64,000 nucleotides of DNA from VXRJ01 sp964636705 (GTDB taxonomy: Bacteria; Acidobacteriota; Vicinamibacteria; Vicinamibacterales; UBA8438). Below the pieces are notes generated by a model. The model was not told the DNA's origin. It did not search any database and saw only the letters and a program-made list of their open reading frames with translations. How positions within the stretch are numbered: position 1 is the stretch's first letter; every line of letters begins with the position of its first letter. The position numbers and the translations under genes were made by a program. The stretch spans positions 61,864 through 125,863 of the forward strand of contig CAZWUJ010000009.1 in assembly GCA_964636705.1 (NCBI GenBank), in the 5' to 3' direction. Below, piece by piece: positions 18,622 through 27,118 of this stretch.

Positions 18622-20675
18622 GCGATGAAGCCGGCCGTCAACAGAAGATCCTGCAGCCAGACAATCCAGGCGAGGGTCCACTTCGTTGCCGCGTCGCCCG
18701 CGCGCGACCGGGCGGTCCGGCTGTTGTTGGTGAAGTCGACGTCGAGCAGCAGGACGTGATCGGGATCGACGGTGGCGGTCACGGCGCGCGACGGGCGGAC
18801 GAACCGGTAGTAGGTCCACTGGGCCTGACCGTCCCACCGGCGGCGCTCGGTCGTGCCGTCTGCGAACTCGACGACGACCTCGACCGGGAAGATCCCGTCG
18901 CCGTAGCGGCGCACCGCCACGAGCGACTCATACAGGTTCACGGGACCGGCCTCAGCCCGGTTACTCCCGCCATCGTCGCCGTCGCCGTCGCCGTCGGCGC
19001 CGGCCACGGTCGGGGCGCCCGATTCGTCCCGGTAGCGGCCGTCGTCGAACCATCCGCGGCCGGCCGCATTGCGGCTGCTGAGCGCCGCGATGCCGTAGTC
19101 GAAGACGGCGGAGCTGCCGTGAACCTGATCGAAGAACCAGGAGAGATCTTCACCCGCCGCGCCGTTGATGGCGTCGAAGACGTCGGCGGGTTTTGGATGG
19201 CCGAACTTCCATTGCCGGTAGAAGTCCGCCACGCCGCGCCGCACCACCTCCCAGCCGAGATGCCGTTCGAGCGTGTGCAGGTAGAGGGCCGACTTGTTGT
19301 AGGTAATCGCGCCGCCGGTTCCCGGCCAGTAGCGGAACGTCGGCGTTGACTGCACGTCGGAGCGGGCCGCGGCCCGGTAACCGGCGATGCGATCGCCATG
19401 AATGACGCGATCCCAGGGCACGTCGGTTTGCGGCCAGGGCACGAACCCGCCGAAGAACCGGAGCTCGCGGACGAACGGGAACTCCTGTTCCATCACGCGC
19501 GCGGTGGCGTAGGTGTTCAGGCCCTCATCGATCCACGAGTGCTCCATCTCGTTGTTGCCGACGCCGCTCTGGAAGAACATGTGGCCCGCCTCGTGGACCG
19601 TCACCTCCTCGGGGCCGTCGGTCGAAGCGGGGGCGAGCCAGCGCGTGCCGGCGGTGATGAACATCGGGTACTCCATCCCGCCCGAGCTGCTCCGCCAGGC
19701 CGGGTCGACGATGGTGATGTGGTCCCAGGGGTATGCGCCGAACCATTCGCCGTAGAGGCGGAGGGTCTCCCGTGTGGCGCGGAAATGCCGCTCTTCCTGA
19801 CCGGCATGTTCCGGCTGCAGCAGCAGGCGCATGTCGACCGGAGGCAGCGCCGGGTGTTCGAACCGGTCCTCCACCACCAGGAAATCGGGGCTGGTCGTCC
19901 AGGCGAACTCGTGGACGTCCTCCGCGTGGAAGGTGTGGGTAGCTGTCCCGTCGCCGTTGTCGGTCGCCGCCTGCGCGCGTCCGGTGGCGCCCACCACCCA
20001 GCCGGCCGGTGCGGTGATCCGGACGTCGTAGACGCCGTAGTCGGAAAAGAACTCGGTCCCGGTGTGGAACTGGTGGCAGTTCCAGCCGTCCGCTTCGAGC
20101 ACGCCGATCTTCGGGAACCAGTGCGCGAGGAAGAAGTAGTCGCCGACCGTTCCGGTTCGGGCGAAGGGACGAGGAATGCGGTTGGTCCACTCTATCTCGA
20201 CGTCGATCGTCTCCCCGGGGGCGACGGGCGCGGGGAGTGGCACGCGCAGGACCGTGCGGTCGTCCGGGTTGCCGTCGTCGGGAGCTATGAACGTCGCGTG
20301 GCGGAGCAGGTCGACGCCGGCGCTGTCCGCCGCGCCCTCACGCAGGCGCATGCTGGTGACGTCGATCCAGCCCCAATCCTCTTCCTGGCGGTTGTGCAGG
20401 GCGGCGCCCCGGCCCAGGAGTCGCTCCCGCATCCAGGTGGAGCGCGTGTTGCGCCAGGCGTTGTAGTAGAGGTGGAACTGCAGCTCCGACGTCGCGTTCG
20501 GCGAGATGTTGCGCCAGGTCAGCGTCTCGCGGCCGGTCAGCGTCCGGGCCGACGGGTCCAGAGTGACGTCGATGTCGTAGTTCGCGTTGCGCGGCGAGGT
20601 CGGCGCCTGCGCGCCGCCCGGCGCAACGGCCAGACTCAGGAGGAACGCGACAAGGGTGGCGTGTCTCGCGCGCAT
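18618..20675 (-). CDS. M1-family zinc metallopeptidase, secreted
   Basis: This 685-residue protein has a signal peptide ('LVAFLLSLAVAPGGAQA'). An N-terminal beta-domain precedes the catalytic core: the exopeptidase-like motif 'GGMEYP' (residues 332-337), zinc-binding 'HEAGH' (361-365) and the third ligand E384 in 'WIDEGLNTYA'. M1 enzymes are aminopeptidases; 'GGMEYP' departs from the classical GxMEN, as seen in many bacterial homologues. The C-terminal part is a beta-rich domain with a short acidic insertion ('GADGDGDGDDGG'). It probably degrades peptides in the periplasm or outside the cell. The membrane-protein gene follows with a 4-bp overlap. Confidence 0.9.
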   Translation of the reverse strand: MRARHATLVAFLLSLAVAPGGAQAPTSPRNANYDIDVTLDPSARTLTGRETLTWRNISPNATSELQFHLYYNAWRNTRSTWMRERLLGRGAALHNRQEEDWGWIDVTSMRLREGAADSAGVDLLRHATFIAPDDGNPDDRTVLRVPLPAPVAPGETIDVEIEWTNRIPRPFARTGTVGDYFFLAHWFPKIGVLEADGWNCHQFHTGTEFFSDYGVYDVRITAPAGWVVGATGRAQAATDNGDGTATHTFHAEDVHEFAWTTSPDFLVVEDRFEHPALPPVDMRLLLQPEHAGQEERHFRATRETLRLYGEWFGAYPWDHITIVDPAWRSSSGGMEYPMFITAGTRWLAPASTDGPEEVTVHEAGHMFFQSGVGNNEMEHSWIDEGLNTYATARVMEQEFPFVRELRFFGGFVPWPQTDVPWDRVIHGDRIAGYRAAARSDVQSTPTFRYWPGTGGAITYNKSALYLHTLERHLGWEVVRRGVADFYRQWKFGHPKPADVFDAINGAAGEDLSWFFDQVHGSSAVFDYGIAALSSRNAAGRGWFDDGRYRDESGAPTVAGADGDGDGDDGGSNRAEAGPVNLYESLVAVRRYGDGIFPVEVVVEFADGTTERRRWDGQAQWTYYRFVRPSRAVTATVDPDHVLLLDVDFTNNSRTARSRAGDAATKWTLAWIVWLQDLLLTAGFIA

Positions 20676-20720
20676 GCGCGGGATGTTAATACGGGTACGC
20701 CATGGTGCGCCGGGATCCGT

Positions 20721-20745
20721 GCCGGCCTGGTGGCCGGCGCACCGG
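20721..20745. repeat. Dispersed palindromic repeat, copy D1 (intergenic)
   Basis: Arms CCGGCC and GGCCGG flank the loop TGGT, then CGCACCGG. It lies in the 148-bp gap between the PQQ dehydrogenase stop and the M1 peptidase start, which holds no other recognisable feature apart from its neighbour copy. Confidence 0.75.
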
Positions 20746-20768
20746 TTGTCGCACCGGCTGGGATGCGT

Positions 20769-20792
20769 GCTGGCCTGGTGGCCGGCGCACCG
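20769..20792. repeat. Dispersed palindromic repeat, copy D2 (intergenic)
   Basis: This second copy lies 48 bp after D1, with arms CTGGCC and GGCCGG (one G-U-type pair), loop TGGT and the CGCACCG tail. The D1-D2 pair makes a direct repeat; the rest of the gap is similar GC-rich sequence. Confidence 0.72.
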
Positions 20793-20823
20793 AGCGGCGC
20801 ACCGGGCGTCGCGCCGAGCGTCG

Positions 20824-22479
20824 CTAGTCGCTCAGGCCGAAGGTGAAGACGACGTTGCCGGCCGCTATCGTGACGTACTGTTCGCCATTCACCGCGTAGG
20901 TAATTGGCGCGGCGTGCACCCGCGCGCCGACCGCCATGTACCACAACTCCTCACCGCTAACCGCGTCGATGGCGAAGAAGTAGCCGTCGACGGTTCCGCC
21001 GAAGACGAGATCGCCGGCCGTCGAGGTCAGGCCCGACGTGGAGCGGGGCGCGATGGGGTACTCCCACCGGACGTCGCCCGTCGCCGGGTCGATGGCGCGG
21101 ACCGCGCTGTGGTACGTGTCCTGCGGCGCCGCATTCTGGCCGCCGCCGCCCGTGTACTGCTCGCCCTCGACGTACTCCTCCTCGCGGATGAAGTAGATCT
21201 GCTCGCCGTCATAGGCGTTGACGTAGAACAGCCCGGTGCGCGGGCTGAACGTCGGCGACCACCAGTTGGTGGCGCCGCCGATCGACGGCGAGACGAGTGT
21301 GCCTTCGACCGAGGGCTCCATGTTCGGGACGCGGATCGGCCGGCCGTTCTCGTCAAGCCCTTCGGCCCAGGTCTGTAGTGCGTACGGCTTGCCGACCAGG
21401 AACTCGCCCGTCTCGCGGTCGAGCGTGTAGTAGAAGGAATTGCGGTTGGCCCACATCATGACCTTCCGCATCTCGCCCTCGTACATGATGTCGCCGAGGA
21501 TCGGGACCTGAATGGCGTCCCAGTCGTGGATGTCGTGCGGCGTGAACTGGAAATACCATTCCAGCTCGCCCGTGTCGCCGTTCAGGGCGAGGGCGGAATC
21601 GCTGTAGAGGTTGTCGCCGAGGCGAACCTCGCCGTTCCAGTCCGGTCCGGGGTTGCCGGTGCCCCAGTACACCAGGTCCAGATCCGGGTCGTAGGCGCCG
21701 GTGATCCAGGTGGGTGATCCCCCGGTCCGCCAGGAGTCGCCGAGCCAGGTGTCGTTCCCGGGCTCGTCCGGCCCCGGGATAGTGTAGGTGCGCCAGGTGA
21801 GCGTCCCCGTGTCCGCGTCGTAGGCATCGAGGAAGCCGCGGATGCCGAACTCGCCGCCCGCGATCCCGGTCACCACCTGGTCCTTGACGATGAGCGGCGC
21901 TGCGGTCTTGGAGTAACCCGACTGGTAGTTGGCGGCCACGGATTCCCAGACCTGGTTGCCGCTGCGCGCGTCGATGGCCACGAGCTTCGCGTCGAGCGTG
22001 CTCATGTAGAGCGTTTCGCCCAGGATGGCGACGCCCCGGTTGTTGCGGCCGCAGCAGATCCGCAGATCGTCCGGCATGTCCTGCTCGTAGCGCCAGTACT
22101 GCCGCCCCGTCGCGGCATCGAGGGCGACGAGGTTGCTCGGCGCCTCGGTGACGAACATGATGCCGTCCACGACGAGCGGCGTCGTCTCCGCGCGGTCGAT
22201 CTCCGGGATCTGGTAGGCCCACTTCAACTCGAGGTTCTGCACGTTGCGGCTGTGGATCCGATCCAGCCCGCTGTAGCGCTTGGCGTCGAGCGTGCCGTTG
22301 TACATGAGCCAGTTTTCCGGCTCGTCGGCCGCGTTAAGCAGCCGCTCCCAGGTGACCGGCCGGAATGCCGGCGTCTCGCCCGACTGGGCGGTGACACTAG
22401 TAACGGCGATCTGGTCGGCAACGACGAACACGACCGCCGCGATAGCGAGGCAGGTGATGAGCAGGGCAATCCGCTTCAT
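20824..22479 (-). CDS. PQQ-dependent alcohol dehydrogenase, lanthanide-type signature
   Basis: This 551-residue eight-bladed propeller quinoprotein has a signal peptide (residues about 1-32), the adjacent-Cys disulfide C142-C143 ('RICCGRNNRG'), a metal-binding Glu in 'GGEFGIRG' (E210), Asn in 'WGTGNPGPDWN' and the catalytic Asp D319 in 'TPHDIHDWDAIQ'. The residue two after the catalytic Asp is Asp (D321). That acidic residue marks lanthanide-dependent XoxF/PedH-type enzymes, where calcium enzymes have Ala, Ser or Thr. The protein is shorter than typical ADHs and has no fused cytochrome domain. A diheme cytochrome gene lies 2 bp upstream on the same strand and is its likely electron acceptor. 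The substrate is unknown. Confidence 0.9.
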   Translation of the reverse strand: MKRIALLITCLAIAAVVFVVADQIAVTSVTAQSGETPAFRPVTWERLLNAADEPENWLMYNGTLDAKRYSGLDRIHSRNVQNLELKWAYQIPEIDRAETTPLVVDGIMFVTEAPSNLVALDAATGRQYWRYEQDMPDDLRICCGRNNRGVAILGETLYMSTLDAKLVAIDARSGNQVWESVAANYQSGYSKTAAPLIVKDQVVTGIAGGEFGIRGFLDAYDADTGTLTWRTYTIPGPDEPGNDTWLGDSWRTGGSPTWITGAYDPDLDLVYWGTGNPGPDWNGEVRLGDNLYSDSALALNGDTGELEWYFQFTPHDIHDWDAIQVPILGDIMYEGEMRKVMMWANRNSFYYTLDRETGEFLVGKPYALQTWAEGLDENGRPIRVPNMEPSVEGTLVSPSIGGATNWWSPTFSPRTGLFYVNAYDGEQIYFIREEEYVEGEQYTGGGGQNAAPQDTYHSAVRAIDPATGDVRWEYPIAPRSTSGLTSTAGDLVFGGTVDGYFFAIDAVSGEELWYMAVGARVHAAPITYAVNGEQYVTIAAGNVVFTFGLSD

Positions 22480-22481
22480 GA

Positions 22482-23279
22482 CTAGTTGTCCTCCTTGCGC
22501 AGGGAGAAGACGTAGGCGACCAGGTCATCGAGTTCCGAGCCCGACACCGTCACGGCAGGCATGGTCGAGTCGGTTATACGTTCGACGGAGCGTACCTGGC
22601 CCTTGAGGAAGTGCCAGAGCCGCTCGTCGTTGTCCATGATCCGGACAGAGAAGGTGTCTTCGTTCATTCGAAGCCCTTCGACGAGCGATCCGTCCTCGCG
22701 GACAATCCGCATCGTCCACCAGCGGGGCATGACCTGTGCGTTGGGGTCGGTGAGGGCGGTCTGGATCTCGTCCGGCGCCAGCCGCCTGCCGACATCCGAG
22801 AGGTCGGGGCCGAGGCGTCCCCCCTCGCCGTTCACCATGTGGCACTGGCTGCAGTTCTGAGCCTCGTACACCTGGGCGCCACGCGCCGCGTCGCCGGGGA
22901 GGTTGTAGTCGCTCGGATCGAAGCTGAGGGAGTTGACGTAAGACACGATCTGCCACACTGCCTGATCCGACGCGCGGCTGCTGATCCCGATCATCGCGGT
23001 GTTGTCGATGCCGTTGCGGATGACATCGAACATGCCCTGATCGGTGCTCGCGTAGCTGAACTGTCCGGTCGTCAGATCGGGTGCGCCGGTCTCGTCGTTC
23101 CCTCGGGCGTCGCGGCCATGGCACCGGCCGCACTGCGCCCGGAACAGCCGCTGACCCATCCGGGTGTCGACCGTCGTGTCGTAGGGATTCTCCTGCGCCG
23201 CGGCGGGCGCGGCGGCGATGCCGCCGAAGGCGATGAGTCCGACCGCCAGGAGGCTGAGAGTCATCATGGGAGTCCGCAT
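22482..23279 (-). CDS. Periplasmic diheme cytochrome c
   Basis: This 265-residue protein has a signal peptide (to 'AAPAAAQENPY') and two cytochrome c domains with haem sites 'CGRCH' (residues 50-54) and 'CSQCH' (143-147). Likely axial Met residues include those in 'TAMIGIS' and 'DSTMPAVTVS'. The second domain with 'LGPDLSDVGRRL' and 'VEGLRMNEDTFSVRIMD' resembles cytochromes that accompany PQQ dehydrogenases. It is immediately upstream of the PQQ gene with only 2 bp between them. Start ATG 23279 follows GAGGTGG; a longer frame upstream lacks homology. Confidence 0.88.
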   Translation of the reverse strand: MRTPMMTLSLLAVGLIAFGGIAAAPAAAQENPYDTTVDTRMGQRLFRAQCGRCHGRDARGNDETGAPDLTTGQFSYASTDQGMFDVIRNGIDNTAMIGISSRASDQAVWQIVSYVNSLSFDPSDYNLPGDAARGAQVYEAQNCSQCHMVNGEGGRLGPDLSDVGRRLAPDEIQTALTDPNAQVMPRWWTMRIVREDGSLVEGLRMNEDTFSVRIMDNDERLWHFLKGQVRSVERITDSTMPAVTVSGSELDDLVAYVFSLRKEDN

Positions 23280-23423
23280 GGCGCCACCTCGCTCGAATAC
23301 AAGTCTGGCGCGCATCATACCACCGCCGCCTCGATCCCGGGACTCCGATCCGGATCCCTCTCGAGGCGCGCCCGGACTTCGGCGCGCGGACGGAGCGGGG
23401 CGGTATGATGAGGCGGCCGGGCC

Positions 23424-23927
23424 ATGAAGACCCTCCTCATCCTGCGCCACGCCAAGTCGAGCTGGAAGGACCGGGAGAAGACGGACCACGACCGGTCGCT
23501 GAACAAACGGGGAAAGCGCGACGCTCCACGGATGGGACGACTGGTGGCGGAGCGCGGTCTACGGCCGGATCGGATTGTCAGCTCCACGGCCCGACGCGCT
23601 CGCGCCACTGCGGAGGCGGTGGCGGCGGAAGCCGCCTGCGGCGCCCCGGTCCAGCTCGAGCGCCGGCTCTACCTGGCCAACCCCGCCGAGATCATCGAGG
23701 TCATCCGCGAGTCGGGCGGCGACGCGGCCAGCGTCATGGTGGTGGGACACAACCCCGGCCTCGAGGAACTGGTCGCCCGCTTCGGCGGGGTCGGAGAGCC
23801 GTTGCCCACGGCCGCGCTGGCCGAGATACACCTCGACATCCCTGCCTGGTCGAACCTGCTGCTCAGCAGTCCGGGACGCCTCGTCAACGTCTGGCGTCCC
23901 CGCGAGCTTCCGCCGGACGCGGGCTGA
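23424..23927 (+). CDS. sixA: SixA-like histidine phosphatase
   Basis: This 167-residue histidine-phosphatase-superfamily protein begins 'MKTLLILRHAKSSWKD', the RHG-type motif with the catalytic His typical of SixA ('RHAKS'). It has 'DRSLNKRGKRDAPRMG', 'IVSSTARRARATAEAV' and the second catalytic His in 'MVVGHNPGLEELV'. SixA removes phosphate from phosphohistidine in signalling or PTS-type phosphocarriers. No histidine kinase is next to it. It stands alone, divergent from the cytochrome gene. Confidence 0.92.
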   Translation: MKTLLILRHAKSSWKDREKTDHDRSLNKRGKRDAPRMGRLVAERGLRPDRIVSSTARRARATAEAVAAEAACGAPVQLERRLYLANPAEIIEVIRESGGDAASVMVVGHNPGLEELVARFGGVGEPLPTAALAEIHLDIPAWSNLLLSSPGRLVNVWRPRELPPDAG

Positions 23928-24113
23928 CGCCGCGACGGACTCCGCCGGCCGCGGTGGGAGTTGCCCGGCCCCAAATAACTAAATACGATGGTACGAAGTG
24001 GTTGGTTCCCGACGGGTGCGTGCATCGCAGGGTCTTTGCTCCAGCGAGACTTCGGACGCGCCCGAAGGGACTCACTGGCGGGCGGTGGCTGCCGCCTGGA
24101 GGAGGAACGAACG

Positions 24114-27047
24114 GTGAGGAAGACATTCGCAATGGGGTTCAGCCTGATGCTGGCCCTGACGGCCGCGGCCGACGCCTGGGGACAGGGCCGGCAGACCGGA
24201 ACCATCAGCGGCGCCGCGGTCGATGCCCAGGGGCTCTCGCTCCCGGGGGTGACGGTCACGGTCAGTTCGCCGTCCCTGCAAGGCTTGCGCACGGCAATCA
24301 CGGACATCAACGGCAACTACTCGCTGCCGCAACTTCCACCGGGTGAGTACTCGGTGACCTTCACGCTTTCCGGCTTCGACGACGTCGAGGAAGCGGCGAC
24401 AGTTCCGCTCGGCGGAGAGGTTGGCGTCAACGCGGTCATGGCCCCCGGAGGGGTCACCGAGGTGGTGCAGGTGGTCGGGGTCGTCCCGGCCGAGATCCAG
24501 ACAACCGAGACCGCGTCGAACATGGTGGAAGATGAAGTGAACGTGCTGCCGATGGGCCGGACGCCGTTCGCCATCGCGGCGATTCAGCCCGGTTTGAACA
24601 CCAACACGCCGAACGGCGGGCAGCTCGCCATCAACGGCTCGTTCGCCTACGACAACGTCTTTCTGATCGACGGCGTCGACACGAACGACAACCTGTTCGG
24701 CACGTCGAACAACCTCTATGTCGCGGACGCCATCGAGGAGACCCAGGTCCTGACGTCCGGGATCTCCGCCGAGTACGGACGGTTCTCCGGCGGCGTCGTC
24801 AACGTCATCACGAAGAGCGGCGGGAACACCTTTTCCGGGAGTTGGCGCACGAACTACGACAACCCGACCTGGGAGGGTCTGAATCCCTACGAGGTCGAGA
24901 ACGAGGTGGAGCGGACGGACATCCTCAACCAGACCCACGAGGCGACGCTCGGCGGGCCGATCGTGCGCGATCGCCTCTGGTTCTTCACCTCGTACCGCCG
25001 CGCCCGGACCACCGACAGCGACAGCTTCGCGCAGACCGGCATTTCGTACGACGAAACCAGCAGCAACGACCGTAACCAGATCAAGCTGACCGCGACGCTG
25101 GCGCCGGGACACACGCTGTCCGGTCAGTTCATGCGGAACTACACGCTCCAGGGGAACCGCCCCACCTTCAGCTTCAGCATTTCGCCGGATGTCCTGCACG
25201 ACGCGACGCGGCCCAACGACCTGTACGTGACGACCTATCGCGGCAGCCTGAGCCAGAACGTCTTCGCGGAGGCCCAGGTGTCACAGAAGCGGTTCGGCTT
25301 CCGGGGCGGCGGCGGCACCGAGACGTCGATCGGATACTCGCCGTTCATCACGCTGACGCAGCAGTTGGGCCACTACAACGCGCCGTACTTCGATGCGACC
25401 GATCCGGAAGACCGGAACAACCTGCAGGTTACCGGCAACGTCACCTGGTATCGGGCGACCGAGTCGCTCGGTTCCCACAACATCAAGATGGGCTTCGAGA
25501 GCTACCGGTCCACACGGACCGGCGGCAACTCGCAGACCTCGACCGGCTTCGTCTTCGATGCCGACTACCTGACCGACGCGAATGGCGACCCGGTGTTGGA
25601 GAACAACCGGTTGATCCCGGTCTTCAGCACGTTCGATTCGCTGATCGAGGACTGGCGTCCGGCGCGCGGCGCCCGGATCAACATCAACACGTCGTCGTTC
25701 TTCATCAACGACAACTGGGCCCTGAACGAGCACTTCTCGTTCAACCTGGGCGTGCGGGGCGAGTTCGTCTCGAGCGAGGCGAGCCCGGGCAACATCACGA
25801 CCGTCGATACCCAGGCGATCGTGCCGCGTCTCGCCGCGTCGTACGATCCGTTGGGCGATGGCCGCTACTCGATTCAGGCGACCTACAGCCACTACTCCGG
25901 CAAGTACAGTGAAGCGCAGTTCGCCGAGAACACCAACGTCGGCAACCCGAGCCTGCTGCTGGGTGTCTACGTGGGTCCGCCGCATGTGTGCCGGGGTCTG
26001 CCTAACGCGACCGCGGCCGATTGCCCCGGCCTCGATCCGAACAACTACTTCACGGTCCTGGGCCGTTTCCCGACCCAGAACGTCTTCACCGACGAGCGGC
26101 TGAACTCGCCCGTCACGGAGGAGTTCACCCTGTCGAGCGGCACCGCGCTCGGCACGCGCGGGTACTTCCAGGCAACCTACGTCCGTCGCCGCGCCAGCAG
26201 TTTCGTGGAGGACTACCAGGATCTGATGACGGGGACGACGACGTTGATGGACGAGGACGGCAACGAGTTCGGCACGTTCACGAACAAGGTCTTCCGGAAC
26301 CCGGGCGACGTGGGAGACGATGCCGACGCCCTCCAGCGGAACTACAACGGACTGCAGTTCGAGGCGCGATACCAGGTGCTCGACGATCTGCTGCTGGATG
26401 GCTCGTGGACGATGCAGATCAGCAACGAGGGCAACTTCGATGGCGAGAACACCAACCAGCCTGGTGTTTCATCGGTCTACGGCGACTGGCCGGAGATTTC
26501 GCCGGCCGACCGGTTCTACCCGTGGGGTCGCCTCGACGACTTCCAGAAGCACCGCCTGCGCTTCTGGGGCATCTACACCCTCGGCATGGGCACTCTCGGC
26601 GATCTGGACATCGGCGCCTTCTGGCGCTACGACTCGGCGGAGAATTACAGCCTCGCGTCGAGCAGTTTCCGGAGGACGCCGCAGCAGCAGGCAATCCTCG
26701 ACGAGCTCGGCTACGTCGATGGTCCTTCGTCGCGGACGCTCTACTACTCGGCGGGCCGCGGGTCGGAGTTCTACAACGGCGTCAGCCGGTTCGACCTGTC
26801 GCTCCACTACGACATCCCGGTCTGGCGGAGCCTGCGGCCGTGGTTGAAGATCGAGTGGTACAACGTCGCCAACAACGACAAGCTGGTCTTCTTCAACACG
26901 ACGATTCGTCCCGACTTCAGCGGGCCGAGGGACGAGCTGGGGATCCCGACCACGTATACCGAGGGGAGCAATTTCGGGGAAGCGACCTCGGCCGGTCACT
27001 ATCCGAGCGCCCGGTCGTTCCTGATTTCCTGGGGCTTCCGTTTCTAG
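24114..27047 (+). CDS. TonB-dependent outer-membrane receptor with carboxypeptidase-regulatory-like domain
   Basis: This 977-residue protein starts with GTG 24114 after the strong site GGAGGAGGAAC. After the signal peptide comes a carboxypeptidase-regulatory-like domain (about residues 27-110, 'GAAVDAQGLSLPGVTVTVSS', 'ITDINGNYSLPQLPPGEY'). The TonB plug follows ('NMVEDEVNVLPMGRTPFAI', 'IDGVDTNDN', 'GISAEYGRFSGGVVNVITKSG'), then a 22-strand barrel ending in 'FLISWGFRF' with the aromatic last residue. This Oar-like architecture is abundant in Acidobacteria. The ligand is unknown. The 180-bp upstream gap has an AT-richer patch with a possible -10 (TACGAT near 23982). Confidence 0.92.
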   Translation: MRKTFAMGFSLMLALTAAADAWGQGRQTGTISGAAVDAQGLSLPGVTVTVSSPSLQGLRTAITDINGNYSLPQLPPGEYSVTFTLSGFDDVEEAATVPLGGEVGVNAVMAPGGVTEVVQVVGVVPAEIQTTETASNMVEDEVNVLPMGRTPFAIAAIQPGLNTNTPNGGQLAINGSFAYDNVFLIDGVDTNDNLFGTSNNLYVADAIEETQVLTSGISAEYGRFSGGVVNVITKSGGNTFSGSWRTNYDNPTWEGLNPYEVENEVERTDILNQTHEATLGGPIVRDRLWFFTSYRRARTTDSDSFAQTGISYDETSSNDRNQIKLTATLAPGHTLSGQFMRNYTLQGNRPTFSFSISPDVLHDATRPNDLYVTTYRGSLSQNVFAEAQVSQKRFGFRGGGGTETSIGYSPFITLTQQLGHYNAPYFDATDPEDRNNLQVTGNVTWYRATESLGSHNIKMGFESYRSTRTGGNSQTSTGFVFDADYLTDANGDPVLENNRLIPVFSTFDSLIEDWRPARGARININTSSFFINDNWALNEHFSFNLGVRGEFVSSEASPGNITTVDTQAIVPRLAASYDPLGDGRYSIQATYSHYSGKYSEAQFAENTNVGNPSLLLGVYVGPPHVCRGLPNATAADCPGLDPNNYFTVLGRFPTQNVFTDERLNSPVTEEFTLSSGTALGTRGYFQATYVRRRASSFVEDYQDLMTGTTTLMDEDGNEFGTFTNKVFRNPGDVGDDADALQRNYNGLQFEARYQVLDDLLLDGSWTMQISNEGNFDGENTNQPGVSSVYGDWPEISPADRFYPWGRLDDFQKHRLRFWGIYTLGMGTLGDLDIGAFWRYDSAENYSLASSSFRRTPQQQAILDELGYVDGPSSRTLYYSAGRGSEFYNGVSRFDLSLHYDIPVWRSLRPWLKIEWYNVANNDKLVFFNTTIRPDFSGPRDELGIPTTYTEGSNFGEATSAGHYPSARSFLISWGFRF

Positions 27048-27118
27048 CGTCTGCGCCGTGGTACGGTGCAGATTCTGGACAGGGCGCGGCTGGGCGGCCA
27101 TCGGAGCGGTAAGCGACG

